In this document: piece after piece, positions 51,549 to 60,944 of the stretch
Position numbering within the stretch: position 1 is the stretch's first letter
Layout: each line of letters opens with the position of its first letter
Assembly: GCF_002979555.1 (NCBI RefSeq)
Contig: NZ_PCOZ01000004.1
Span: 354,628 to 418,627 of the forward strand
DNA: 64,000 bases
Source of the DNA: Pseudomonas sp. MYb60
GTDB taxonomy: Bacteria > Pseudomonadota > Gammaproteobacteria > Pseudomonadales > Pseudomonadaceae
Reading direction: 5' to 3'
The notes under the pieces: model-generated
The model's database searches: none
Told to the model about the DNA's origin: nothing
The model's input: only the letters and a program-made list of their open reading frames with translations
Program-made: the position numbers and the translations under genes

Positions 51549-52484
51549 TTACGTGCCCGTGGAGGGGGGCTCAACCCACACGGCCTGCACCCTCCCGGCC
51601 AACCATTGCAACCCCGAATCCCCTCCCCGTCGCGCGTGCCAGGCCAGTTCAAAGGCGAACGAGGGGATATGAAACGGCGGCGGTACAGCCACCAGATGCG
51701 GATGATCAATATTCAGCAAGCCCCGGGACGACACCGTCAGGATCAAGTCCGTGCCCTGGATCAACTGGGGCGCCACACCCCAATGCGGCAAGCTGACAGC
51801 CACGTGCCGGCGCTCACGGATCGCGGTCAGCGCGCGCTCGATCTCCGGGGTGCCGCTGCCGCGCATTTCAAGCAGCACATGCGGGCGCGACAGGTAGGTG
51901 GCCAGGTCCAGCGAGCCATCAGGCGGGAGGCTGCTGCGATCGACCAGGCAGGTGTAATGCTCTTCGAACAACGACGTGGTCCGCAGTTCGGCAGGCGTGT
52001 CGGGGAAGACCCCGGCGGCCAGGTCGAGATCGCCATTGAGGATACCGTCGACCATGCCTTCGCGACTGGCCTGGATGATTTGCAGGTCGATACCGGGCGC
52101 TTCGTGGCGCAGCATGCGCACCAGGCCTGGTAGGAAAATGGCTGCGCTGTAGTCCGACATTGCCACTCGAAACCGACGTTTAGCCGATGCCGGATCGAAG
52201 CGATTCGGCGCCAGCAGCGCCCGCACATGGGCCAGCGCTTCGGCCAAGGGGCTCGCCAGTTCCAGCGCACGGGCCGTCGGCACCAGGCCGCCGCCCTGGC
52301 GCACCAGCAACGGGTCACCCAGCACATCCCGCAGGCGCGCCAAGGCGTGGCTCACCGCCGGCTGGCTCAGGTGCAATCGCGCAGCGGCACGGGTGACGTG
52401 CTGCTCAGTGAGCAGAGCCTCCAGGATCACCAGCAGGTTGAGGTCGATACGGCGCAGATCATTCATCAGCTGCATGTCCGGCAT
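51549..52484 (-). CDS. LysR-family transcriptional regulator (NodD/PcpR/LinR-type)
   Basis: A 311-residue regulator: helix-turn-helix (LRRIDLNLLVILEALLTEQH, LSQPAVSHALARLRDVLGDP) and effector-binding domain to the end. The opening LRRIDLNLL is typical of the NodD/LinR branch. Three in-frame ATGs (52484, 52475, 52466) are possible, none with a strong ribosome site; I give the longest sensible one. It is divergent from the YdcZ-type transporter 70 bp away, its likely target. Confidence 0.88.
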   Translation of the reverse strand: MPDMQLMNDLRRIDLNLLVILEALLTEQHVTRAAARLHLSQPAVSHALARLRDVLGDPLLVRQGGGLVPTARALELASPLAEALAHVRALLAPNRFDPASAKRRFRVAMSDYSAAIFLPGLVRMLRHEAPGIDLQIIQASREGMVDGILNGDLDLAAGVFPDTPAELRTTSLFEEHYTCLVDRSSLPPDGSLDLATYLSRPHVLLEMRGSGTPEIERALTAIRERRHVAVSLPHWGVAPQLIQGTDLILTVSSRGLLNIDHPHLVAVPPPFHIPSFAFELAWHARRGGDSGLQWLAGRVQAVWVEPPSTGT

Positions 52485-52553
52485 AAGAACTTGGAATTTA
52501 AATTTGCGCGGCGAATGCCCTAGAGTCCAGCAAAACCCTTCAGGAGATTCGAA

Positions 52554-53039
52554 ATGACGACGTTGCAGTGGATGGGGTTGTTGGCGCTGGCCATGATTGC
52601 GGGTGCCGTGGTGCCGTTCCAGAGCGCGATCAACGCCAACCTCGGACGCGGGCTCGGCCACCCATTATGGGCCACCCTGGCGTCACTGTTGGTGAGCATC
52701 ATCGTGCTGCTGCCGGTGATTGCGGCGCTGCGGTTACCCTTGCCCAGTTGGACGTTTATCAGCACGGCGCCCCTGTGGATGTGGGCCGGCGGTGCGTTTG
52801 GCGTGTGCTTTATTTCCCTGGCACTGATGCTGTTGCCCACGCTGGGCGCATCGGGGTTCATTGCGTTGGCACTGGCTGGGCAGATCCTGGCCTCGATGCT
52901 GCTGGATCACTTCGGCCTGTTCGGCCTCGTGGAACGCCAACTGACAACGCCCCGGGTGCTGGGGGCGCTGTTGTTGGTGGCAGGCGTCGCATTGATTCAA
53001 TTCAGCGCGGCGCCAGCCAAAGCCCTCGCGGCCGCGTGA
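52554..53039 (+). CDS. DMT-superfamily small membrane protein (YdcZ/DUF606 type)
   Basis: A 161-residue inner-membrane protein with five hydrophobic segments and the opening GAVVPFQSAINANLGRGLGHPLWATLAS, the signature of the five-helix YdcZ family related to EamA transporters. Members probably dimerise and move small molecules; the substrate is unknown. CAGGAG site. Divergent from the LysR gene that probably controls it. Confidence 0.88.
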   Translation: MTTLQWMGLLALAMIAGAVVPFQSAINANLGRGLGHPLWATLASLLVSIIVLLPVIAALRLPLPSWTFISTAPLWMWAGGAFGVCFISLALMLLPTLGASGFIALALAGQILASMLLDHFGLFGLVERQLTTPRVLGALLLVAGVALIQFSAAPAKALAAA

Positions 53040-53046
53040 ATATTCG

Positions 53047-54375
53047 TCAGCGCTTGTCGGACGTTCGTAGTTTTTGCGGCAAGCCCCACAGGAGCAACGC
53101 GGCGGCGATCAGGGCGCACACGCCAATCACATACAGCGCTGGCGTCGTGCTGCCGCTGAGGTCCTTGATCCGCCCCACCATGACCGGGCTGACAATGCCG
53201 CCCAGTTGCCCGAGGGTGTTGATCAAGGCGATCCCTCCCGCCGCCCCGGCACCCGCACCCGCGAGCAATTTGGGCGGCAAGGTCCAGAAGGTCGGGATGG
53301 CCGCGATGATGCCGGCGCCCAACAGACCCAGTGCAATGATCAGGAACGTGGTGTGGTCATCGAAGATCCCGGCGCAAAAGAAACCCACCGCGCCCAGCGC
53401 CACCAGGCCGCTGACGAACTTGCGCCGCTCACCGGTGGCATCCGACCAGCGTCCTACCAGCACCATGGTGATTGCCCCACAGATATAGGGGATGGCAGTC
53501 AGCAGGCCGATCACCACCGAGCTCTCGATCCCGGTGCTACGGATCAATTGCGGTGCCCAGAAATTGAGGCCATAGGACGCCACCTGAATCAGGAAATAAA
53601 TCAGCCCCAGCATCAGGAACCCTGGAATGCGCAGGGCTTGCAGGAGCGAACCTTTCTTGTGCACCTCGTGCACTGCGATGCGGCTGGAGAGCAGGGTTTT
53701 TTCCTCGCGGGTCAGCCACGGCGCGTCTTCGATACGGTCCTTGAACCGGGTCAGTACCAGCCACGCCAAAACCACACACGGCATGCCGCCGAGCAGGAAC
53801 AACCAGTGCCAGCCGCGCATCTGCAGCACGCCGTCCATGTGCTCCAGCACCAGCCCGGAAAACGGTGCGCCCACCAGCCCGGCGAAGGCCGAAGCCAAGA
53901 ACAGCATCGAGGTGATACGGCCACGGAAGTCCTGGGGAAACCACAGCGTCAGGTAATACAGCACGCCCGGCGCAAACCCGGCTTCCATGGCGCCGATTAG
54001 AAAGCGCAGCGCGTAGAACTGCCACTCGGCCGTGACGAACACCATCGCCGCCGTCGCCAGCCCCCACGACACCATGATCCGCGCAATCCAGCGGCGGGCG
54101 CCGACCTTGTAGAGCATCATGTTGCTCGGCACTTCAAAGATGACGTAGCCGACCACAAACAGACCCGCGCCCAAGCCATAGGCGGTGTTGCTCAACCCCA
54201 GGTCGGCCTGTAGCTGGAATTTGGCAAAGCTGATGTTGATACGGTCAAAAAACGCGAACAGGTAGCAGACCATGATCAACGGCATCAGCCGCCAGGCGAC
54301 TTTGTTGACCACGGCCTTGATTGGATCGACTTCACTGACCGGGCGCGCGCCGGCCTCTAACGGATTAGTGCTCAT
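53047..54375 (-). CDS. MFS transporter, anion:cation symporter family
   Basis: A 442-residue inner-membrane carrier with 12 hydrophobic segments. The helix 1 region CYLFAFFDRINISFAKFQL, the loop 2-3 motif and GAMEAGFAPGVLYYLTLWFP in helix 4 are typical of the ACS family that imports organic acids such as phthalate, tartrate or hexuronates. It lies after the CoA-transferase and lyase genes on the same strand, so it probably imports their substrate. GGAG ribosome site. Confidence 0.9.
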   Translation of the reverse strand: MSTNPLEAGARPVSEVDPIKAVVNKVAWRLMPLIMVCYLFAFFDRINISFAKFQLQADLGLSNTAYGLGAGLFVVGYVIFEVPSNMMLYKVGARRWIARIMVSWGLATAAMVFVTAEWQFYALRFLIGAMEAGFAPGVLYYLTLWFPQDFRGRITSMLFLASAFAGLVGAPFSGLVLEHMDGVLQMRGWHWLFLLGGMPCVVLAWLVLTRFKDRIEDAPWLTREEKTLLSSRIAVHEVHKKGSLLQALRIPGFLMLGLIYFLIQVASYGLNFWAPQLIRSTGIESSVVIGLLTAIPYICGAITMVLVGRWSDATGERRKFVSGLVALGAVGFFCAGIFDDHTTFLIIALGLLGAGIIAAIPTFWTLPPKLLAGAGAGAAGGIALINTLGQLGGIVSPVMVGRIKDLSGSTTPALYVIGVCALIAAALLLWGLPQKLRTSDKR

Positions 54376-54434
54376 AGGTTTTCTCCAGCGGGCTGCTCAC
54401 AGGCGCCCGATTGTTGTTGTTGTCTGGTGCGGTG

Positions 54435-55376
54435 TTACAACGCGGCGATGTAGGCCGGCGGTGGATGCAGGTCGCAATTGCGCCCGGCCTTGGCCACTTG
54501 GCCGGGCAACTCATGGCCCAGCAAGGCCGGCAGGCGGCGGGACATTTGCAACAGGTGCGGCAGGTCGATGCCGGTGGGAATCCCGACTTCGTCACACAGG
54601 TTCACCAAATCTTCGGTGCAGATATTGCCCGACGCCCCCGGCGCAAACGGGCACCCCCCCAGGCCACCCAGCGCAGCATCAAAACGCCGGGCACCGGCCT
54701 CGTAGGCGGCCAGCACATTGCACAAACCCAGGCCGCGGGTGTTGTGAAAGTGCAGGGTCAGGTCAGCCGGGGATACACGCGCCAGCACGCGCTTGACCAG
54801 GCGCGCGACCTGACGCGGATTGGCCATGCCCGTGGTGTCGGCCAGACTGATGCCCTGGATGCCCAGTGCCTGGTACGCCTCGACAATCTGCAGCACACGG
54901 TCTTCATCAATCGTGCCTTCGAACGGGCAACCGAAGGTGGTGGCGATGCTGCCATTGAGGCGCACCGGATGGTCACCGGCAACGCTGACGATGTCGCCAA
55001 ACGCGGCCAGGGACGCCTCGCACCGCATACGCATATTCGCCAGGTTGTGGGTCTGGCTGGCGGACATCACCAGGTTCAATTCATCGGCGCGAGACTCGAT
55101 GGCACGCTGCGCGCCCTTGAGGTTGGGGATCAGCGCGACATAGATCACCCCTGGCTTGCGCGCAATGCCCTGAAACACCTGCTCGCCATCGCGCAACGCT
55201 GGAATGGCCTTGGGCGAGACGAACGAGCCGGCTTCGATCCGCGAAAAACCGGCGAGGGACAGTTGGTCGATCAAGGCGATCTTGTCGGCGGTCTCGACCC
55301 AGGTCGGTTCGATCTGCAGGCCATCGCGCGGGGACACTTCCTGCACGATCAATGCCGCGGAATAATCAGTGATCAT
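54435..55376 (-). CDS. Hydroxymethylglutaryl-CoA lyase family enzyme
   Basis: A 313-residue DRE-TIM enzyme cleaving a 3-hydroxyacyl-CoA. It has EVSPRDGLQIEPTWVET (metal and catalytic Arg), LHFHNTRGLGLCNV (metal His pair) and the flap loop GLGGCPFAPGASGNICTEDL with the catalytic Cys. HMG-CoA is the classic substrate, yielding acetoacetate and acetyl-CoA; citramalyl-type substrates are possible. Its start overlaps the stop of the CoA-transferase gene by four bases, so the two enzymes are made together. Confidence 0.93.
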   Translation of the reverse strand: MITDYSAALIVQEVSPRDGLQIEPTWVETADKIALIDQLSLAGFSRIEAGSFVSPKAIPALRDGEQVFQGIARKPGVIYVALIPNLKGAQRAIESRADELNLVMSASQTHNLANMRMRCEASLAAFGDIVSVAGDHPVRLNGSIATTFGCPFEGTIDEDRVLQIVEAYQALGIQGISLADTTGMANPRQVARLVKRVLARVSPADLTLHFHNTRGLGLCNVLAAYEAGARRFDAALGGLGGCPFAPGASGNICTEDLVNLCDEVGIPTGIDLPHLLQMSRRLPALLGHELPGQVAKAGRNCDLHPPPAYIAAL

Positions 55377-56566
55377 TGCACCACTCCCGAGGTTTTCAGG
55401 CGTTGGATATCGGCGCTGCTGAGGCCCAGCCCGCCGAGGACTTCGTCGGTGTGCTGACCCAGCGACGGGCCCTGCCAGTTCACGCCGCCGGGGGTGTCCG
55501 AGAGTTTGGGCACGATGCCCGGCATCTTCACCGAGACGCCGCCAGGCAGTTCGGCATTGAGCAACATGTCGCGCGCCTGGTAGTGCGGGTCGCTGACAAT
55601 ATCGGCCACTGAGTAGATGCGCCCCGCCGGTACCTCGGCCGCTTCAAGGGCCGTGAGCACCTGGTCGATGGGCAAGCTGCTGGTCCAGTGGGTGATGGCG
55701 GCATCGAGCAAGCCGCTCTGGGCCGCACGGCCATCGTTGTGAGCAAATTCGGGCGCATCGGCCAGGTCGGCACGGCCGATGGCATGCATCAGGCGCTTGT
55801 AGATCGGGTCACTGTTGCCGGCGATCACCACATACGCGCCGTCGGCGGTCAGGTAGGTGTTGGACGGCGCAATGCCCGGTAACGCGCCGCCACTGCGTTC
55901 GCGAACATGGCCGAGCATGTCGTATTCCGGCACCAGGCTTTCCATCAGGTTGAACACGCTTTCGGCGAGGGAAACATCAACGATCTGCCCGTCGCCCTGG
56001 CCAGTCTTGACCCGCAATAGCGACATCAGCGCGCCGATCACCCCATGCAGCGACGCCAGCGAATCACCGAGGCTTACGCCTACCCGCGCCGGTGGTGAAT
56101 CCGGGTTGCCAGTGGTATAGCGAATGCCGCCCATGGCCTCGCCAATGGCACCAAAACCGGGGCGGTCACGGTAAGGGCCGGTCTGGCCGTAGCCGGAGAT
56201 ACGCACCAGTGTCAGCTTGGGGTTGAGGGCATGCAGCACGTCCCAGCCCAGCCCGAGTTTTTCCAGGCCGCCGGGCCGCAGGTTTTCGATCAGCACGTCG
56301 GCGTCGCCGAGCAGTTGCTTGATCAGGTCCAGGCCTTCAGCGGACTTGAGGTCCAGCGCCAGGGACTTTTTGTTGCGCGATTGCAGGTACCACCACAGCG
56401 AAGTGCCTTCGTGAAGCTTTCGCCATTTGCGAAGCGGGTCGCCCTGGCCCATGGCTTCGATCTTGATCACCTCGGCGCCGAACTCGGCCATCAGCCGGGC
56501 GGCGAACGGCGCGGCAATCAGGGTGCCGATCTCGATCACCTTGATACCGCTCAGGGGAGCCGTCAT
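55373..56566 (-). CDS. CaiB/BaiF family CoA-transferase
   Basis: A 397-residue class III CoA-transferase: IKVIEIGTLIAAPFAARLMA at the start, LRPGGLEKLGLGWDVL, the loop YGQTGPYRDRPGFGAIGEAM and the catalytic Asp in GQIVDVSLAES at about residue 168. With the overlapping HMG-CoA-lyase gene it could activate a dicarboxylate (by transfer from succinyl-CoA or the like) and hand it to the lyase. The specific acid is not known. GAGG site; first gene of the transferase-lyase-MFS set. Confidence 0.93.
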   Translation of the reverse strand: MTAPLSGIKVIEIGTLIAAPFAARLMAEFGAEVIKIEAMGQGDPLRKWRKLHEGTSLWWYLQSRNKKSLALDLKSAEGLDLIKQLLGDADVLIENLRPGGLEKLGLGWDVLHALNPKLTLVRISGYGQTGPYRDRPGFGAIGEAMGGIRYTTGNPDSPPARVGVSLGDSLASLHGVIGALMSLLRVKTGQGDGQIVDVSLAESVFNLMESLVPEYDMLGHVRERSGGALPGIAPSNTYLTADGAYVVIAGNSDPIYKRLMHAIGRADLADAPEFAHNDGRAAQSGLLDAAITHWTSSLPIDQVLTALEAAEVPAGRIYSVADIVSDPHYQARDMLLNAELPGGVSVKMPGIVPKLSDTPGGVNWQGPSLGQHTDEVLGGLGLSSADIQRLKTSGVVQ

Positions 56567-56677
56567 GGGGTGTACCTCTTATTCTTGGAATGTGGCGCCA
56601 AGACTAGAGGTCAGCGGCGGTGGAAATCCAACCGTCACTTGGCAAGGAGCCTTCGCGAAACGCGAACGACCCGCGAA

Positions 56678-57598
56678 TTATCTGTCGGAGCCTTGCGCAT
56701 GACTCAGGCAGTCGAAGAGCAGACGGCTGACGGGCGACAACTGCGCTTCGTCGCGCACGACCAGGATCAAACTGCGGTCTGACCAACTGTCCGTCAGCGG
56801 TACGGCATGCAAACCCAATGCGCGACCGAACAATTCATACGCCTTGTGCGGCAGGATGCCGATGCCCATGTTCGCCTGGACCATCCGGCACATCGCATCG
56901 AACCCCGGCACATGAATGCGCAGGCGCAGCATCTTGCCAGCCTCGCGGGCGGCGGCATGGGTGCGCATGTTGATCGAACTGGCGGCGTGCAGGCCAACGT
57001 AGTCGCTGTCCAGGGTTTCGGCGAAGGCCACCGCTTCGCGGCCCGCCAACGGATGGTCCGGCGGCATCAGCACCACCAGTTTGTCGAGGCGATAGGTCAC
57101 GCGAGGCAGGCCCTTGGTGTCGGTGTCGCTGGAGCAGATCCCCAGGTCCGCGACCCCATCAAGCACGCCTTGCACCACGCCGTTGCTGGGGCGTTCTTCG
57201 AGGTCGGTTTTCACTTCGGGGTGCAACTCGGAAAAGTCCCGCAGGTCTTCCGGAAGAAACTGAATGATCGCCGAGAGGTTCGCCAGCATGCGCACATAAC
57301 CGCGGACGCCGTGGCTATGCTCGCCCAGTTCCAGGCCCATTTTTTCCACGTTGAACAGCATCTGCCGGGCGTGGTGCAACAGGGTCTCCCCGGCGGCAGT
57401 GAGGTCCATGCCCTTGGCCCGCCGCACGAACAGGCTCACCCCCAGCACCTGCTCCAACTCCATCAGGCGCTTGCTGGCGGCCGACACGGCAATGGCTTCA
57501 CGGGAAGCCGCGCGGGTCAGCGTGCCTTCCTCGAAGACCGCGACAAACAACTGCAACGTGATCAGGTCCAGCCGACGCACCAGGCTCTTGTGCAGCAT
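56678..57598 (-). CDS. LysR-family regulator of the CoA-transferase/lyase operon
   Basis: A 306-residue regulator: helix-turn-helix RRLDLITLQLFVAVFEEGTL, REAIAVSAASKRLMELEQVL, followed by the effector domain. It lies 111 bp upstream of and parallel to the CaiB-type gene and is the likely controller of that operon. Its ATG at 57598 overlaps the stop of the NAD-binding gene by one base (TGATG), so its translation is coupled to that gene. The 100-residue extension of the raw open frame has no LysR character and was dropped. Confidence 0.9.
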   Translation of the reverse strand: MLHKSLVRRLDLITLQLFVAVFEEGTLTRAASREAIAVSAASKRLMELEQVLGVSLFVRRAKGMDLTAAGETLLHHARQMLFNVEKMGLELGEHSHGVRGYVRMLANLSAIIQFLPEDLRDFSELHPEVKTDLEERPSNGVVQGVLDGVADLGICSSDTDTKGLPRVTYRLDKLVVLMPPDHPLAGREAVAFAETLDSDYVGLHAASSINMRTHAAAREAGKMLRLRIHVPGFDAMCRMVQANMGIGILPHKAYELFGRALGLHAVPLTDSWSDRSLILVVRDEAQLSPVSRLLFDCLSHAQGSDR

Positions 57599-58272
57599 CA
57601 GCGACGCTCGGCGGACAGGCGATGGATGCCGGCCGGTTCCACCACCGGCTGCGGTGCGCCATGGCTTGCCGCCTGCAACATGGCCCGGCCGACGGTCTCG
57701 GTGCTCACCACCCAGCTCGGTTTGACCCGGCGCACGAACGACAGCGCCGGCCCCAGCACCGCATAAAAGGATTGGTACAACGGCGTCTTCGACCGCACGC
57801 CATGCAACGGCTGGATCACCCCTGGCCGAAACAGGTACACCGCCTTGAACGGCAGGCGCAGCAAGGCGTTCTCGGTCTTGCCCTTGACCCGCGCCCACAT
57901 CGACGTGCCGGCCTCGGAACTGTCGGTGCCGGCACCGGACACGTAGATAAACGTCATCTGCGGATTGAGGCGCGCCAGCGTACTCGCGGCGACCAGGGTG
58001 AGATCATAAGTGAGGTGGGTATAGTTGGCCTCGCTCATGCCTGCCGATGAAACGCCAAGGCAGAAGAAGCACGCATCGAAACCTTGCAGCAGGTTTTCCA
58101 ACGGTTGGAAATCCAGCATGTCGCTGTGCAGGACCTGGTGCAGTTTGCCGTGTTCCTGAGTCAAGGGCGAACGGCCAACCGCGACGACTTCCTGCACGTC
58201 GGTGGCCAGCAGGCACTCACGTAGCACGCCCTGGCCGACCATGCCGGTGGCGCCGAACAACAGAACTCTCAT
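57598..58272 (-). CDS. NAD(P)-binding Rossmann-fold protein (atypical SDR)
   Basis: A 224-residue cytoplasmic protein starting MRVLLFGATGMVGQGVLREC, the GxTGxxG dinucleotide loop of atypical short-chain dehydrogenases, with MTFIYVSGAGTDSSEAGTSM further on. The usual YxxxK catalytic motif is not evident, so it may bind NAD(P)H without dehydrogenase chemistry. Resembles HTATIP2/Tip30-like proteins. Transcribed ahead of and coupled to the LysR gene. Confidence 0.83.
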   Translation of the reverse strand: MRVLLFGATGMVGQGVLRECLLATDVQEVVAVGRSPLTQEHGKLHQVLHSDMLDFQPLENLLQGFDACFFCLGVSSAGMSEANYTHLTYDLTLVAASTLARLNPQMTFIYVSGAGTDSSEAGTSMWARVKGKTENALLRLPFKAVYLFRPGVIQPLHGVRSKTPLYQSFYAVLGPALSFVRRVKPSWVVSTETVGRAMLQAASHGAPQPVVEPAGIHRLSAERR

Positions 58273-58283
58273 AAGGGAACCTC

Positions 58284-58351
58284 AGCGGCAAGCCGCACGC
58301 GTCAAGCGACAAGTTGAATGCAGATCAGCTTGTAGCTTAACGCTTGCCGCT
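58284..58351. repeat. Inverted repeat AGCGGCAAGC / GCTTGCCGCT
   Basis: Ten-base perfect outer arms surround CAAGCGACAAG and CTTGTAGCTT inner arms, a known style of short extragenic repeat in fluorescens-group genomes. Between two same-strand genes; could slow transcription from the ADH gene. Confidence 0.7.
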
Positions 58352-58364
58352 CGCAACTGCCCCG

Positions 58365-59513
58365 TTAGAAAGCGCTGCGAAAGATCTCTTCTATTTGCCG
58401 CTGATCCGCCCGACGCGGGTTGGTCAACCCGCACGCATCCTTCAGCGCATTAGTGGCCAGCAGCGGAATGTCCTGCAACTTGGCGCCCAACGCTCGCAAA
58501 CCGGCGGGGATCTCTACGTCGTGGGCCAGGCTGCGAATTGCCGCGATGGCCGCCTGCGCGCCCTCTTCGTCGGTGCTGCCCTTGATGTGGGCGCCCAGTG
58601 CGCGCGCCACATCGCTCAGGCGCTTGGCGCTGACACTCGCGTTGAAGGCTTGCACGTGGGGCAGCAATACGGCGTTGCAGACGCCGTGGGGCAGGTCGTA
58701 GAAGCCGCCCAACTGGTGGGCCATGGCGTGCACGAAACCCAGGGACGCATTGTTGAAAGCCATGCCGGCGAGGAACTGTGCGTAGGCCATGTTTTCCCGT
58801 GCGGCCTTGTCGCTGCCATCGCGCACCGCCAGACGCAGGTTGGCGCTGATCAACTCAATGGCCTTGATCGCGCAGGCGTCGGTGATCGGCGTGGCGGCAG
58901 TGGACACGTAGGCTTCGATGGCATGGGTCAGCGCATCCATGCCGGTGGCCGCCGTGAGGCTCTTGGGCATGCCGACCATCAGCGCCGGGTCGTTGACCGA
59001 CAGCAGCGGCGTGACGTTGCGGTCGACGATGGCCATTTTCACATGGCGTGTGTCATCGGTGATGATGCAAAAACGCGTCATCTCGCTGGCCGTGCCGGCG
59101 GTGGTGTTGATCGCCACCAGCGGCAGTTGCGGCTGGCTTGACTGATCGACGCCTTCGTAGTCGCCGATATGCCCGCCATTGGTGGCACACAGGGCGATGC
59201 CCTTGGCGCAGTCATGAGGCGAACCACCGCCCAGGGACACCACGAAATCGCAGGCGCTCTGCTGCAACAGCGCCAGGCCCTTCTCGACGTTGTCCACATT
59301 GGGGTTGGGCTTGGCGCCGTCGAAGATCACCGAATCGATGTCCTGCATCGCCAGTTTCTCGGCGATCATGCTGGCCACGCCCGCCTTGGCCAGCCCGGCG
59401 TCAGTGACGATCAGCGCCTTGCGAAATCCATAGTTACGGATGGCGGTCATGGCTTCATCCAGGCAATCGCTGCCCATGATGTTGACGGCGGGAATGAAGA
59501 AGGTGCTGCTCAT
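58365..59513 (-). CDS. Iron-containing alcohol dehydrogenase (group III)
   Basis: A 382-residue NAD-dependent enzyme of the YiaY/FucO/ErcA branch. NAD-binding [13 protein letters not shown] near residue 95, the metal region [13 protein letters not shown] near 190, and the two His in [20 protein letters not shown] near 262-280 are intact. It oxidises or produces a primary alcohol or diol; the substrate is not predictable. GAGGA site before the ATG. Confidence 0.93.
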   Translation of the reverse strand: MSSTFFIPAVNIMGSDCLDEAMTAIRNYGFRKALIVTDAGLAKAGVASMIAEKLAMQDIDSVIFDGAKPNPNVDNVEKGLALLQQSACDFVVSLGGGSPHDCAKGIALCATNGGHIGDYEGVDQSSQPQLPLVAINTTAGTASEMTRFCIITDDTRHVKMAIVDRNVTPLLSVNDPALMVGMPKSLTAATGMDALTHAIEAYVSTAATPITDACAIKAIELISANLRLAVRDGSDKAARENMAYAQFLAGMAFNNASLGFVHAMAHQLGGFYDLPHGVCNAVLLPHVQAFNASVSAKRLSDVARALGAHIKGSTDEEGAQAAIAAIRSLAHDVEIPAGLRALGAKLQDIPLLATNALKDACGLTNPRRADQRQIEEIFRSAF

Positions 59514-59636
59514 GGCGAATCCTCGGAGGCTTTATACCGACAGAATCAACCTCTGATGGCCGCTGCATCTTGACCAGGATCAACGCTCGCTCGTGATAAA
59601 GTCACCGTCCAGCCGATTTCGAGTAGACCCGCCGCA

Positions 59637-60653
59637 ATGAAGGATTTCCAGGATATTGACGCCCACCTTGAAGACTGGAGCGCCCTGCGCAGCCGCACTG
59701 ACTTCAGCGGGATTCTGATCGGCAACGGTGCCAGCCGTACCATTTGGGAAGACTTTGCCTACGATTCGCTGTTCGAAAACGCACGCACCGTCGAAGAAAA
59801 ACCCCTGAGCCCATCCGAACTCAGCGTGTTCGACGCGCTGCAGACCCGCAGCTTCGAGCAGGCCCTGGGGGCGCTGAAAACCACCAGCCGGGTCAACAAG
59901 GCCCTGGCGGTCAGCTCGGCGGCGCCGCGCAACCGCTACTACGCAATCAAGGAAGCGTTGATCAATACCATCCACGCGGTACACATCCCGTGGCGCCTGG
60001 TGCAGCCGTCGACCTTGGCGACGATCAACGCGGAACTGGCGAACTACACCACGGTTTTCACCAGCAACTACGATTTGCTCAACTACTGGGCGATCCTGCA
60101 CACCCCGGGCATCGATGACCTGTTCGGCAACGCCGACGCCAGCTTCGACCTGCGCAACACCCACACCGCTGCCACGCGCATCCTCTACCTGCACGGCGGC
60201 CTGCACCTGGTGCGCAACCTCGACGGCACGGCGCGCAAATTGCCGACCACCGACAGCACCTTGCTCAGCAGCTTCGCCATCAACAACACCCTCAAGACCC
60301 TGGACGATGTGCCACTGTTTGTCAGCGAAGGCAAAGTGGAAGAAAAGCTCAAGACCATCCGCAGTTCGGATTACCTGTCGTTCTGTTATGCGCAGTTGCT
60401 GGGCCATGAAGGTGCGCTGTGCATCTTCGGCCACGAATTGGGTACGCAGGACAAACATCTGGTGGACGCGATTCGCCAGGCCAATGTGACGACACTGGCA
60501 ATCTCGGTGTCGGGGCGCAGTGATGGGTTTATCCGCCAGCAGAAGCGGCGGTATTCGCAGTTGTTCGACGGCTCGGGTGTTGAGCTGCAGTTCTTCGCAG
60601 CGCGCACCCACCCACTGGGAAACCCAACGCTGTCAGTCCCCGTCGAACGCTGA
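59637..60653 (+). CDS. DUF4917 family protein with SIR2-like motifs
   Basis: A 338-residue soluble protein (DUF4917). Three blocks look like the SIR2-like NAD-binding fold: FSGILIGNGASRTIWEDFAY near residue 22 (nucleotide loop), TTVFTSNYDLLNYWAIL near 140 (the TxNYD motif) and ILYLHGGLHLV near 182 (the LHG motif), plus LCIFGHELGTQDKHLVDAI near 262. In antiphage systems such domains cleave NAD; here no effector partner is seen. The ribosome site is weak. Function unproven. Confidence 0.8.
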   Translation: MKDFQDIDAHLEDWSALRSRTDFSGILIGNGASRTIWEDFAYDSLFENARTVEEKPLSPSELSVFDALQTRSFEQALGALKTTSRVNKALAVSSAAPRNRYYAIKEALINTIHAVHIPWRLVQPSTLATINAELANYTTVFTSNYDLLNYWAILHTPGIDDLFGNADASFDLRNTHTAATRILYLHGGLHLVRNLDGTARKLPTTDSTLLSSFAINNTLKTLDDVPLFVSEGKVEEKLKTIRSSDYLSFCYAQLLGHEGALCIFGHELGTQDKHLVDAIRQANVTTLAISVSGRSDGFIRQQKRRYSQLFDGSGVELQFFAARTHPLGNPTLSVPVER

Positions 60654-60944
60654 TCAAAAGGCAGGCGCGTACCGCCGTAAAATACAAATACGTGACAGTG
60701 ATGCTCGATAGGATTAGCGACCTTTCCGAGCTCGGCCCGTTGTCGGCGGATGCCAATCGCTCGCTCCCTCGCCACCGCAAGTTGCCTCACCACAGCACGC
60801 TCTCTCGGCATAAAAGCCTGGTTCCGACAAAGCACGGGCTTGAAACTGTACGGATAAATCCGCATCCAGCTGTAAGCCCGACATTGGCGGGGGTTGTGGC
60901 TAGATGGGCGTTCCTTGAAGCCCTCTAGATTTCGGTCCCCTTCC

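Noticed and set aside
60692..60928. A 78-codon frame between DUF4917 and EamA genes
   Set aside because: No ribosome site, no family pattern and out of step with codon use nearby; most likely random.
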